A stretch of DNA of 64,000 bases, taken from positions 16,185,354 through 16,249,353 of the forward strand of contig NC_045142.1 of assembly GCF_008831285.2 (NCBI RefSeq). Reading direction: 5' to 3'. Positions 48,701 to 62,700 of this stretch are shown piece after piece (within the stretch, counting starts at the first letter, position 1; every line of letters starts with the position of its first letter). Position numbers and translations under genes: made by a program. Under the pieces are notes generated by a model that was not told the DNA's origin, searched no databases, and saw nothing but the letters and a program-made list of their open reading frames with translations. The DNA comes from Nymphaea colorata. Its lineage: Eukaryota; Streptophyta; Magnoliopsida; Nymphaeales; Nymphaeaceae.

Positions 48701-51700
48701 CAACGTGGAATCAACTGAAGGGAGTCCTCTCTGTTCTTCGTTGCTTGACTGACTGCCGTCATGAGAGCCTGAGCAGTACGCATAGGTAAACGATATAGCC
48801 CGTCAGAAGTCAGACCAATCCCAATCCTCTTCCCTGTCACCAAGTCCTGCATAACACAGCGATCAGCAGAAAAAATAAGTTCGCAATTCAACTCTTTCGT
48901 GATCTGGCTAACCGACAAGAGGTTCAAGGGAAGATGGGGAACATGTAGAACATTGTGGACTAAGAACTTGTTCAAAAGTAGGAGACTCCCTTTCTCAGCC
49001 ACAGAGATAGATGAATCATCAGCAAGAGAAACACGTTCCTTTCCTGACGAAAGCTTATACCCATGAAAGACTTTAGGATCGCCGGTCATGTGGTGAGTAG
49101 CGCCACTGTCGATGATGCACTCTCCCATACGGGAATCCGCCATCACGTCGATAGAACACCCAAATCAAAGTTGATAACAATGCCAAGAGAAATAGCACCA
49201 AAGCCCAACAAGAGTCTCAGGGGCTGTAACACTCGGCTTCACAGGACGGCGACGCTGGGCGGCACAAACACAGCAGGAGACAGTCGCCTGACCCACACAA
49301 CAGACGCTGGGTATCGAACGAACAGGAACCGTCGGGCGGTGCAGAGACAGAGGGGCACCGGTCGACAACAAAGGGTCACTGGCGGCAGCAAGGGGCACGA
49401 CAGACCTGGAAGGCGATGCCTGGCGCCGGTGGCAAGTCGGACGGAGCAGACAGGCGAAGCAGACAGGACTGAGTAGCGTCAGGCGGAGCAGACAGGTCGG
49501 GCGGAGCAGGGAGTGGCATTAGGCGGAGCAGACAGGTCGGGCGGAGCAGGGAGTGGCGTCAGGCGAAGCAGACAGAGGGCACGGGAACATCAGGCGGAGC
49601 AGAGGCAGGCGACGTCGGACGGAGCAGAGGCAGGCGACGACAACGTCGGGCGGAGCAGAACACCAACGACAGACTGGTAGACAGCGTCGGAACTCCACGA
49701 CGGAGGAAAGACAATGTCGGGCAAGGGTGAAGAGCAATGCAGTCGGCAGCGGCGGTGGTGGCAGCGGTGCAATCGGCGGCGGCGGTGGTGGCAGCGGCGA
49801 TGGTGGCGGCAGCGGCGGCGACAGTGAGAGAGAAATCTTCACGATCACCAAAAAAAAAATCCCAAATCCACTGGCTCTGATACCATGTAGAAACACGAAC
49901 ACTGAGAAAAGAAAAACGAGGAACACGATGTAACGTGGAAAAACCCTCAACAAGAGAGAAAAAACTACGGATGAGGAGCTAGTGTCCACTAACCGCCAGA
50001 CTCTCTCTCTTAAGATTTCATTAACTCACTCAAAATTAGGGTTACAATCTTTAAGTAAGGCCCAACAAAGGCTACACGATGGATCGGGTAAGGATCCAGA
50101 CCCGGTCCCGAGATCCATCTAATATGTTTCAACAGTTTGATTAGGGCTGAAAGTATTGTTGATTGATATTGGAATAGAGACTGAAGGACCAATGAAGATG
50201 TACTGCGATAACAAGTCTGTGATTAACTTAAACAACAACCATGTGCTACATGATAGAACAAATCATGTTGAGATTGACTGTTACTTCATCCGTGAGAGAA
50301 TTGATGCTAAAGAATTAATCTTACCATACATGAAGTGTAACGTTTGGCATTTTTAGGTGGGCCGGATCGGGTCTAGACCCGGACCCGAACCCACTTGCGT
50401 GAGGCGCCCGACGCGGGGGCTTCTTCCCCCTCGTCTTCCACTTCGTCTTTTTCCTTTGGCTCGACCGTGTGAGAAGAGGAAGGCGGAAGTGTGGCGACAA
50501 CGATGATTGGGCCGGCGGAGGAAGAACAACGGCGGCGGCGACGGCGTTGCACAGGTAAGCCGTCAGTCTCCCTCTCTCTATCCCTTCTTCTCCACCGCCA
50601 CTCTCACCCACTGTTGCCCTCTCTATCTGTCTCTCCCGTGCTATGCCCCTCTCTCCGCCTCTCCCACACTGTCTCGCCCTCTCTGTCTATGCACCTCACT
50701 CTCTCCTTCCCCTTCCCGGCAGCTCTCACCCACACGTTCCCTATCCTTTGCTGCCCTCTCTTGTCTCTCCCCTTTTGTCCGACCTCTCCCTCTCAGTCTC
50801 TCCTCTCTGTCAGCACCCTCTCCCACTTGTTTTCAGCCTCCCACACAACTACCGTGGGCTTCTTCTAACGACAGACCCCTCTCTTAAACCACCTTTTCGT
50901 TGATTTTGACTTTTGGTGGCTGTTGGATTGGATTTGCAGCTAGGGGACACGTTAGGGAATCTTATATCCTGGAGGAGCAAGAAACAGAATGTGGTCTCAC
51001 GGTCTAGTGCCGAGTCAGAATATAGGGCCATAGCCCAACAATAGCAGAATTGACGTTGGTTAAATCCATACTTGAAAGCCTAGAAATTCCAGTTCAACTA
51101 CCTATGACTATGTTTTGTGATAACAAGGCAGCCACCTATATTGCAAACAATCCGGTCTTCCACGAAAGAACTAAACACATTGAAGTAGATTGTCACTACA
51201 TTTGTGATTTAATTCAAGGAGGAGTGATCTCTACAACTCACGTGGTCTCTGAAGAACAAATTGCTAATATCTTTACTAAAGCTCTTGCAATTAGTGACTT
51301 TTCAAAGTGCTGTAACAAGCTGAGCATGGTAGATATTTATGCTCCAGCTTGAGGGGGAGTGTTGACGATGAGGAAGGTTTTTGAATATTAAAGAACCTGA
51401 TAACTCTTTAATATTTTTAAATATTTTCCTGGTTGACATTGTAATTTTATTGTTTACCTTAATTCTCCCTTAAGTAAGGGTTAGGGTAAGAGATCAAGAA
51501 TGAATTTTACGTGTTTTTCTTCTCTCTCTTTCTCTCACGAAAACAATTAGCATTCAAAATATAACATTTACAACAAAAAACTTTCAATCTATTATAGTTA
51601 GGTTCAATTTTGAAAAGTTTTTGGAAAGAAGAGATATTGTTTAAAAGTTTGCAAGGCAGTCTAATAATAAGTGGAGGTAAGAACAACTTTAGCCCAAAAA

Positions 51701-54700
51701 ATTTTTAGGAAAATATTTCTAAAAATAAGAAGAGCTCTTGTTGTTGTAAAAGGGGCAGCATAACGTGTATCGGTTAGGCCGACCTATACATTGTATCGTA
51801 ACGTATCGAAAGCATAGCGTAAATTAATTTTTTAATTCATAAAAAATTTTAAAAATAAAAAAATATAGATAAAAATTAGAAAAAATTTGTAAAATAGGAA
51901 AAGCAAAGAAAGTTTTAAAAAAAAACTCATCACATCATTCATAAGCCATAACATATTAACAACACATTTAGAAATGAGAAATAAGAAATTCACAATAACA
52001 TAATAAGCATCTATCACAACTTTAATGTTTAAACTTTAAACTTTTAAAGGTTTTTCTTTTTAATTGCATTACAACTTCACAACGTATAATATATCTTGAT
52101 TATCATCACTCAAGGTCTCATCGTCCTCATGGGGCCATGAGTAAACCTTCTTCTCCACCAGTGAGTTCTCCCCTAAATAAGAGATTTATCACATAAATGG
52201 ACAATTTTTGTAGAAAAACTAGTAAAACTTACACCCCTCACAACTTTTAGACATGTTCAAAAAAAGGGTGTGAGAGGTTATTTTGTAAAAAATTTACGAA
52301 AATTCATTTGATCCCTGTATCATACGATGCAGAGGCGTCTCGGTTACATCGTATGATACAGCCCCCCGTATCACATGATACGGGCGTATCGCCTACGATA
52401 CACAAGTGTATCATGTATCATAGGTTTATCATATAGGTTGTTCAAACTTATACGATACGTATCGCACGATACAGCATTGATACGGGCCCGTATCGTGCGA
52501 TACAGATAACACTGCTTGTGGTTTCAATTATGTGACAATGCTTTCTTTCAGCAATACCATTTTGCTGGGAAGGCTTTGAACAAGACCTTTGATGTATAAT
52601 ATCGTTTTCATTTAAAAATATTTGAATTCATTCGAAACAAATTCTTCTTGAGAATCACTCCTAAAAATTTTTACTTCGGTGCCAAATTGGATTTCAATCA
52701 TATTACAAAAGTTCTTTAAATCACCCAAACATTTACCACCTCCTCCACCACATATAATATTATTTCTCAACCATAGCAATGTACTATAGTCCTTTTGATG
52801 TGCTAAACAATCAGTATATAGTAGAATAGAATAGGGCACAAGGGAAATGAGACCATTGCAAGCTTCCTTTTCCCTCTCTCTTGTTTCTTTAGCTGATTGA
52901 TTCTAGTGCTCTTTTCAAACATCTAACAGAGCTTATATGGGCTTTCAAGCTAGGATTCATGTCCAAATCGAGCTCATTAGCCACAGGCCTAGGCAAGAGG
53001 TTCGAGCTTACTCTCCTAAATTGAACTGGGTAAGGTCAAAACCACGACGAGCCAATCTCAATACTGAACCCGGGGTTGAAGGGGCTTTGAATATCCCTAT
53101 GCCTCCATATCTATGTGTGTGCATTTTGCCTCTGTTTTCAGGTTGTTATACTAGCACTTGGGCACTGCAGCAGCTAGTTGAAATTGCCACTGGACATTTC
53201 AACAAGTAGCCTACTAGCCTCCTTTCTTCAATCTGTGTAGCTATACATGTAGGGTCAACATTGCAAATTTCATGCATTGTGTAATTAGTAAATGATTTTA
53301 TGATTCGTATTTTTGTGTTTGGAGTGAATGTTGCTTGCCCCTTTGTGCCAGTTCCTTTATGACTACTTTTGAGTGAGATTTCTGCTAGTCAAGGTTTCTT
53401 TTGTGAAGGATCCCATGACATTGGTTAATATTTATATAGTGAATATAGCCTGGACAATAAACATATTTTTTCAACATATCTGATCATTAATTTCGTTAGT
53501 ATCAGAGACAATTTAAAAGACAACCTTTTCCCTTGTAGCAGCTGAAGAAACCAGAACTTTTTCACTATCAACTATTTTGCCAGCAAAAATTTTTTTGGGG
53601 GAAAAAGTTTTTGCTACACGACAGTTGACAAAAACTTTTCCCTTTTGAATGCAAAAAAGCAGCTCATAAATATAACTGGGCAAACAATAGAAACATCATC
53701 TATATAGAGAGACCAGACATCCAACAACAGAGAAAAAAGAAAGCAACAAGAGCATGCACCAAAGAAGGTGCTAAACATCACTTGTTAAAGCATAAAGAGT
53801 TGTACCTTCAGCTCGTGGAGAGGAAGCGATTCCAGAAAGAATACGCAGAAAGGCCAACTGATTCTTTGGCCCTGAATGAGCCAAAAGCTGTAACAACTTG
53901 TGCACTGTATGCTCTGACAACACTGAATTACCTTCCTTGCCTGGAGCTGGTGATTCCCAATGCCCAGGTTTTGAGACTAAGTTTCCTAGGGTCCAAGCTG
54001 CCAGTTCTTTAATATCTGATGCTGGACTTTTGACATCTAGGTCATCACTGACAAGAATACTTGTCAGAAGAGGCAAGACACCAGAATCAACAAGGATAAC
54101 AGCATTATCATCCAAAGATGATAAATTGTGCAGGGCTTGCAAGCTGGCAAGTCTGGCATCCTCTTCAGATGAGAGCATTTTAACTAGTACTTTAGCACCA
54201 TGCCTTGCAATTTCTTCTTTCCCATTGTTTGCAAGTGTCATCTTTCCCACCATGGCTGCCATCTCCAACTTCACATCTAAACTACCTGTTCATTAGAACG
54301 TTGTATTCAGATGAAACTGCAGGTTGGACCAGATAAGAAAAAGGGAAAAAGCAAACAGAGAAGTAACTTTGTTGATAACTATTCAGATAAAGATCAGGAA
54401 AGCAAAAATATTCACATTGGGCAATAAGCAAATACGTCCCAATTGGCCAATTGTGAGTTAGCTCCATCCACAAGATAATTGCCGACATAAATATCAGAAG
54501 ACTGATATTTTGACAATTGACCCACCATCAGATCATTCATTTGAGCCACAAGCACATATTTTGTCAAATTATATTAAGAAAGAACACATTATTCTGTAGA
54601 CAAGAAGAACAAGAACAGAACATTCACATCTTATGAGGATGACAGCTGATTTGTCCTGATGCATACAAATCTTTTTAAGACAAATGTTACATTTATGTCC

Positions 54701-55052
54701 TCATTGAAATTCAGAAGATGATAAGCGTCAATTGATTATCTTTTAAGGAAAGGGAAAAGAGCAGGATAGAGCAAGCAAGAGTGAGAGAGAGAGAAAGTAA
54801 AAGTTGGAACCAACGCTTTAAAACCTGGTGACCTGACTCATCTCGAAGTGAACTGTCTTATGATTCACTAAGTCAACCCTGTAATCTCGTCATTATCTGC
54901 ACAAAATTGTCAATACAAGAGGGATTTTTTTGGGCCAACTATGGAGTATCTTGAGTTTATTCTGCCAAAACAATTAACAGCTAGGGGGTTGATGAGGGAA
55001 ATAGATATGAACACAGGTTGTCTGGATGTGAACAAGTCAAGATGCATACATA

Positions 55053-55094
<42 letters not shown>

Positions 55095-56278
55095 TTTTTC
55101 ACATACCTAAATCATGATGCAAGGAAAGAGATTTCTGAAATGATCACTGAAAAAATTCTTGAAGTCACAGAAGAGGACAGAGCTTATTAATAAATTTTCT
55201 GGATTTGAGTCACCACTAGTTATAGATTCAAATTTCGATGCTCCACATCCATCCCCTAGCATCTCCAAATACAGAGGGAGCTGAGTTTCCTTCTCCATAT
55301 AGTAAACCCAATAAAAAATGACACTAAAGTGGATTTTGACAAAGAAAAAAAAAACAGAATACTGGAAGACTTATCAGTTCAAGAATTTCCACTTGCTCCT
55401 TTATTATCTGAAAAGTATGCATACACTTTGGGATGGAAAGGTGAACCTAAATTATTCACAACAATTAACTGCAACAGACAATTACATACCTTCACAAAGA
55501 CGGTTCAGTAAAGGTTGAAACCTTCCAGCAGCTGCCAAATGCTGAATATTGATCTCCAATTTCTCAATGTTTTTGAGGGCTTCTTCAGCGAGATTAGCTA
55601 AAGAAGGATTATCAGTATCTCCAGCTATACTTGAAAGAAGTAATAGAGCCCCTTTCTCCACAGCCAGCTTTGTGCAGTAATGTTCATTAGCAGAAAATTC
55701 CAGAAGTAGCTTCAATGCATACTGACCCTCCTCTTTTAGGTTACCAATGAGGCTATGTATCGCTAATCTCATCACACCTTCTTCAATCATGATATGCTAC
55801 AAAAATAAAATAAAACACTTACAACTGAAGATACCTATCTTATTTTGATATTATAAAAGTAAAAGCAGGGGCAGTAGATTCCAAAAAGTTTCTTTATTAT
55901 TTTTTCTTAGATGAAATGTCTGTTATGCAATGCTACAATGGGACTAAAAATAATTAACCCGAGGCATTTCCAAGTCCCTTTCCCAAAACTAAAATTCTTA
56001 GTTACATTGTGAATTTGTAACTTTCAAAGCCATTTCTCTTTCGTCAAATTTGAAAATTGAACATATTAGAAACATTGAGCATGACGGGAAAAAAAACTAG
56101 AAACAAGAATTCCTGGCAGTTGGTCTCACTGTTTCAAAACAGCAACCTTTCTCATTAGACATAAAATTAGGTAAATTTTGAAAAAAATTCATAATCTGAT
56201 ATTTCAGAAGGGTGATCCTCCAAAAAGCTCCTGAATATTGTATAGCATCATTCATGAGTGCGTGCCACGAGAGAGAGA

Positions 56279-56319
<41 letters not shown>

Positions 56320-59300
56320 CATAAAACCATTTAGGAGGGATTTCTTTAAAGTGAAAACAGGAAGAACCAAAATAAAGAAATGGATTCAAGCACCTGAAAC
56401 TGAAACCACTTCTTCATGTTCTACCTCAGGCTGTATCATGCCATATTCTAGAGATAAGGGTTAGCAAGTGAAACTGTGAAAGTTCTCTTGATTCTTGCTA
56501 CCAAGTTATGTTGGCTTTTACATATACAGTTGGTTTCATTCTTATCTTTTTCAAATTTACATTCATTAAGGGTTCTTAGCCATGACCATCATCACTAGTT
56601 CCTTTTTCCCCCGATTATTGCATGACTGGCATGAAGAGTCACAATATCTCTTAGTTTGATGGCCCGAAAATTTACTGTAAAGGTTGGGCAACATTATTGT
56701 GTTCTCGAAGATCCCCATACCCTTTTTTAATTTATCAATAATGCTCCTCCCAATCCTCCACCCACCTCACCATCCACAGGGAGGGCCATCTGGCCCTCCT
56801 GCTCTCCCGCCTTTGGGACAAAAGGGGGGGTAACAAGACCCACAGGGTCCTCTACCTTTTCGACAGTGGGGAGTGCTGTTGATCCTCCCTTTTTCAGGTC
56901 AACAAGGAGCAGGAGGCTCCGACAGCCATCCCTTTCTCTCTTTCGGCAAGGAGAGCTGCCACCCTCCATTTGTCTCCTCTACACAAAACCGGGAGAGCCC
57001 AATGTGAGAGCTCAACAACGTGTTCTGGGACTAGCAAGGACCAGAGTTGCTTGGAGGAGTCGCCTCCTGGGATGGCCAATCAAGAAGATTGAAGCAAGGA
57101 ATGGCTTAGTTGATGTTGGTGAGGGGGAGAAAGAGGAGACTGTTGCTTCATAAGAGAATATTGATGAGAAAATTTTATGTAACATGGTTTTTCTTTTCTT
57201 TATCTGATAATTCTTTTCCATGAATTCATGTAAAATGATGAGATAGGTTTTCCCATAAGTTCGGCTTTGCATATAGCAAACCTTTGCTTAAACTAGAATT
57301 CAGATTATGAGGAAAATGTAGTTAAGATGCACTTTTCCTGTATTTCTTTTCTGCTATGGGAAGGCATAACTGTAATATCTTTCTTCAAATTGGATACTTC
57401 AATGGTGACATTTTCTTGACAATCTGTTTCCTGTAGCTTTCATAATACCATTTTCGATGTTTTAAGTTTTTAAATTTTCTTTTGTAAATTATGATTGAAC
57501 CATAGAACAGATGTTTAAGCAGGCAAGAAGAGGTGAATACTGCTAAAAATCAAAAGGAACTCCTAACAGTAAGTTTTTTTAATCAATGAAATTTTTTTCT
57601 CATTCGTCAAACATGGTAAGGTTTTTCAGGAAATTCATTTCATGCCCATCAAAAACGGTTTGAAAAAGCGGGGCTCAACTTTTATTTCTTACAAGAAGAT
57701 TCTGAACTTCTGTTTCATGATTTTTTACCTCAGAAATCTATTTTGATGCCATAAAATGGGCCAACGGTTAGGTAATGCTGGCACAAACATATTTTGGCTC
57801 AACCAGTTACATGCACATCATGCATCTGACTGTTAAGGAAACTGATGCTTCATCAACGCCATCATTCTTAAAACTTTTTATTATCATGCATACCATGTAA
57901 CTGACTTGATGGGGTGAACTATGTAATCCCAGTTGGCTCTTGCATAAGAACCAGATATGGGCTGCCATCTGAAAATGGACAATTTATTGTTTCATTTACT
58001 TTTTGCTCCAATAAATGTGTGGCCCAATTTCCAGTTTCTATGTTCAGAAACAGCAATTAAAGAAAAAACGTGGTTTATATTCATTTTGAATATATCCAAA
58101 TTCTGGCGGAACCAAATTGATCTTAGTCTTTGTGTTTCAGGTGAATCAAGATTCTTCAGTTGGTTTCATGTTGACATATTACATATATTGTGGAAAGTCA
58201 AATGATTGCTCTATGGTTAAACATGTAAATCTTGAGTATAAAATCAAGAAAAATGAGGTATATTTTACCACTAGGGTTAGAGGGAGCTAACCTTCAGGCT
58301 AGCTCGAATGGCCCTAAATAGAGCCGTTGGACTAGCCAAAGGGATAGCAGACTGGACTTTGACAAGTCAAATCAGAATAAAAAATAAAATCAAAGAAAAA
58401 AAATAAAAAAAAGAAGAAGATGAACAGAAAATTACATACATATATGCATAATTTTATAGCTTGTATTGAATAAAGAATTGGAGACCAGTAAGTGTTTTTG
58501 TGAAGAAATCAGCCAGTCGATATTCTGATATTACAAACAGCAGCTCGATATTCTTTTCCAAAAATTTCTCCCAATCATAACGACAACCCATATCGATGTA
58601 GTTGGTTCTCTCGTGAAATTTATGATTATTGAAAATGCAGAAGGCACTATATTTGTCAAGACATAACTTCAATACTGAATTCAAGCGTGCACCCACATTT
58701 TTGAGAAAAATTTTACCAGGACTAGCTCAGAAGTAGTGTAGCCCTTGCACAATATTCAGCTTTTATTGGTAACAGAGATAACTTCTAGTGTTGCTTGCAC
58801 TTCCAAGATATTAGTGAGTTTCCTAAAAAAGCACAAACCAGTTGTAAAGTAATGATTGTAAGGTCACCTCCCCAATCAGCATCAGTGTAACCAGTAAGAG
58901 TAATAGCAATATAAGATAATGCTCCAGTAAGTTGTTTGTATGAAGTAGGAGAGCGTTCAAGAGTCTATCATCATTATATCTTGTTCACACTAATAGCTTG
59001 AAGAGTGTCAGCCGCTTTATCATCTGTAATTGCAGAACACTCAATAACACTAGAAGCAATTTATTTATTATAAAGTCAAAAAAAGTGAAGTATATTTTGG
59101 CATTGAGGTCAAAGAAGCAGAATGTAGTGGCTGGATAAAAATATCACAAAATATTAAAGACAGCTTCAAATTTAAAGGACAGGTTGCATGAGAAGGAAGA
59201 GAGGCTGCTAACTCCAACTGCTTTAAAGTTTAAATAGAGTCGTTGGACTAGCCAACTGGTCTTCGACCATCCAAAAACAGAATAAAAAGTAAAATTAAAG

Positions 59301-59397
59301 GAGAAATACAATAAAACAATAATATGCCAGAAAAAATATATAACAAGAAACATAATTATATAGCTTATATTATATCCAAAAGTATATAACACAGCTA

Positions 59398-59437
<40 letters not shown>

Positions 59438-59478
59438 TATATATAATATATATAATATATATATATATATAATATATA

Positions 59479-59521
<43 letters not shown>

Positions 59522-59649
59522 TAGGTAAAAATTGTTATTAACGCTAGATGACTAAAATACCCTATCTCCTTTTTCTCCTTGATTTTCTCTCAGCCTCCTT
59601 TTTGGACAGATCAACAGCCAAGATGATTCCTTATGGGTCTCATACCTAC

Positions 59650-59711
<62 letters not shown>

Positions 59712-62700
59712 TTGGCAGTATTTGGATGACAACCTAAAAAAACGTCATGTTTTTTAAATATCAAGTTTTACTAAAACTTAAGGCATGTTTCGATAGACAC
59801 CCAAAAAGGCATTTTGGAGAAAAAATGAACTTTTTTGGCTTTGCTTACATGCCTTGAAAGCAGAGTTTTCAGAAAAATTGGTTTTCTCTTTTCTGAAAAC
59901 ACTATTTTCATAAAGGAGTTTAAAAACCAAACCCCTTCAGTTTATTCATCTAAAACCAGCTTTTGCCTTCCCGCCCAAACATGAAAAAGATCTTTTTCAA
60001 AACTCATTAAGAAAATCATTTTTACAAAACCAAGTTTTCTGAAAAATCATTTTTTCAATGTGTCATCCAAAGTTCCAAACACTACCTTAATTTTTTAATC
60101 AATTATTGAAATTTGGTATGTATGTTTGGGTGACACACCCAAAACAGCGTTCTTTGTCAAAAACCTGGGGACCATCTTCAAGTCATTTACTCCCTTTTGG
60201 AAACACAAGTTTTTCAAAACGGGTTTCCACAAACCCAATTTTGAACATCACTTGTACACACATTAAATTTCAGGATGTCATCCAAATGTGCCCTTAGGTC
60301 CTCTAACTGCTTAGTTAGTACCATTCAATCTTTGAGGTCACTATTTTTTTTTCTGTGGAAAAGAAAAATTAATTTTTAAAAATACATCAACACTCTTTTC
60401 ATGGTTGAGTAAGCTCCAAGTTTCTTGTTTTATCCATATTATTATTGCCAAAAGTCATGTATCAGTAATCAGGTAGGAAGTGCCTCACCAAAACCTATAT
60501 AGTATGTATCCATATCCATTATCCCCTTTGATATTAATCTTAACTACTTGAAATTAGAGATCCGGATTGTACTAATTTCCAATTTTCCAGAATAGACCCA
60601 GTAATGTCACCAAATACAACCCAGGTTCAGGACCAGTCAGGTGCAGGCAGCAAGATGCAATGCTTTATTCCTCTATAATGCTATCCACGGTCGAATCCGG
60701 TTCTTCATCAGCAGGGCCTCAGCAAGAATGCAATCTTCATTGAAAAGTAAATTGGAGAAGAAAGAAATATTAAGAACTTAGGACACTTTTAATCATTGTC
60801 ACAAATATTGTCCTTATTGCAAGGTTTTTCTTGAAAACTTTTTCAAGGTTTTCATTTTATTGGAAAACTTTCTGAATTTCAAAACTTAAGAAATATACAA
60901 GACGGAGAAATAATAGAGAAACTATGAAACTGGAAGTACTCCATTAATTTTCTTAACAAAATATTGATGAAGATTCAAAATTGGTCTTCAGAATTTCAAA
61001 GAATAAAGAAAATGGAAAAAGTAGACTTAAAGTGCATATAAAATGTTTCCAAAAAAGGAAGAATTATCATTTGTAATATTTATTTTGGCAATATTTTGAA
61101 GATGTCACAACATTCTCTTAATAAAACATTTTTTTTCTTTAAATGGTTTTAACTTTCTTCATAGGGAAAAATAATGACTTTTATCTTAAATTAGCAGCAC
61201 AACTATATAGACTATGTAGCTTACATATTATCCTCAAACATGCATGTGAGAGATGTGCATGCACACACAAACACACAGCTTTGCACAAAGTCAATTGATG
61301 GAGTCAAAGATGAAATGTTCAAAGTATTGTCCCATTTGCAGAGACCAGTTACAATTATGTTGCTTATTATTCACTTCGTGTAGTGATTTGTGTTTGTGCA
61401 CCATGGTTCAATCAAACCACAATATGATGTGATCGTGCATTTTCTTCATAAATTAACAATAGCACAGGATGGGTGAATTTTAGATTTTTGGGCAAAAGAT
61501 CTTCTCAGTGTCAGTCTATTTGGACAGGCTATTTATAGACCTTGCAGTCCAAGTATCCAACCTCCAATTAAAATTCAGCATACTCTTAAATGCAGCCGTT
61601 TGTAATCCACAATGTTCTATCTCAAAATACATAAAGTTTCCTATTACGATGGTCTGAACAAGATTATCTTCTGCATATAATTTGCCAATCTCAATGGCGA
61701 CTAAGCAGACCAAGGACTTGCAACGGTGACTAGATTACCCAACTCGAAGTTCCATAGTGGAATTCACCATGGCACCACAACTTTATGAGCAGATATACAG
61801 AAAGTACGTCTAGATGAAAAGTGGCAACAGAAACAGAAAATAAAAAGAGTCGAGAATAAAAGAGTAAACAAGTACCTTGCTCTCCTCATCCTTCGACATG
61901 TTAAGTAGGGTCATGAGAACTCTGGTACGTGTTTCTGGACCAACAATTTCGGAAGACGAATCCCTCAATAGCCTAACAATGAGGGGGATAAGCCCTGCAT
62001 TTCTAACTTTGTATAGCTTAGAGGGATGCTCCTCGGAGATCCTATGCATATTTTTCATCTCATTGCTGATCAACTCCGTAGAAGAAGGATCCTCGCTCAG
62101 ATGCTGGACAGCGGATCTAATCTGAATATCAATGTTCCGATTGATCCATTCGTCAATTGCCCCTGCAAGACCTATGTTCGGGTTCAGTTTCAGGCTCTTG
62201 AGCACCTGCCCAGTCACAGGACAGGTAGGTTCCCGCCCGTCATAGACGCACCTATCAAACCAATACTGTATCGCTGCGCGCTCGTACGACTGCGAGGATT
62301 CCAGCACCACCGGCTCTTTCATCACTTCCTTCGTCAGCGGGCAGATGAAGCTCCTGAAAGGCGGGATATCGGCGTCTTCCTCGAAATCGGGGTCCGAACC
62401 CTTCGAAACGGTCCTCGGCAACACGGACCAGTTGTCGAAGATCCTCCCCAAACAGACGGAAATTCTCCGATCAGACGGCGTGACGGAACCCGTCATGTCT
62501 TTCTTGAGAAGATCGATCTGGCGAGCTAATTCCCCATGGTTATCGGACTCGATCCCCAATGCCCGTGCGAGGTCCATGATAATGGCACTCTGTACGGCCT
62601 TGGTGCTATGCCTGCCCAGAACCTCCTTCTGCAGCGTGCAGTACACTCGCTCCTCATTCTCCGTTACCTATGAGTTGCCAAAGAAGAAAAGAATAACAGG

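Larger units (their letters stand above)
45587..50134 (-). mobile_element. Ty1/copia retrotransposon, complete ends, nested in a same-family element
   Basis: LTRs at 49886-50134 (5') and 45587-45840 (3'), both TGTTGAAACA..TTTCTACA on the minus strand. They differ at about nine positions plus two small indels. The target duplication GTTTG is perfect (45582-45586, 50135-50139). The iMet primer site TGGTATCAGAGCC abuts the 5' LTR (49885-49873), and the polypurine tract TTGAGGGGGAG abuts the 3' LTR (45851-45841). It lies inside the RNase H of an older relative. Gag is not recognisable, and pol has a few breaks. Confidence 0.95.
39074..53805 (-). other. Intron 4 of the U-box gene, 14.7 kb, packed with retrotransposons
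   Basis: Donor GAAG/gtaca at 53805 and acceptor ctgcag/AAG at 39074. Joining gives SSPRAEG-EVVASHIKSG, as expected for the family. It holds at least six LTR-element fragments, listed separately. About 52850-53800 and 39074-39608 show nothing I recognise. Confidence 0.85.
55797..61875 (-). other. Intron 2 of the U-box gene, 6.1 kb
   Basis: Joins EESK to HIMIEEGV across GT-AG ends. It holds microsatellites, a copia relic (58260-59400) and MITE-like repeats (59717-60297). At 56700-57160 there is a GC-richer stretch with an open frame of unknown nature, and 60300-61870 shows nothing I recognise. Confidence 0.8.

Noticed and set aside
49519-49989. Pro-rich 156-codon minus-strand frame
   Set aside because: Spans the copia LTR, primer site and CCG triplet repeat; not a plausible protein and not gag.
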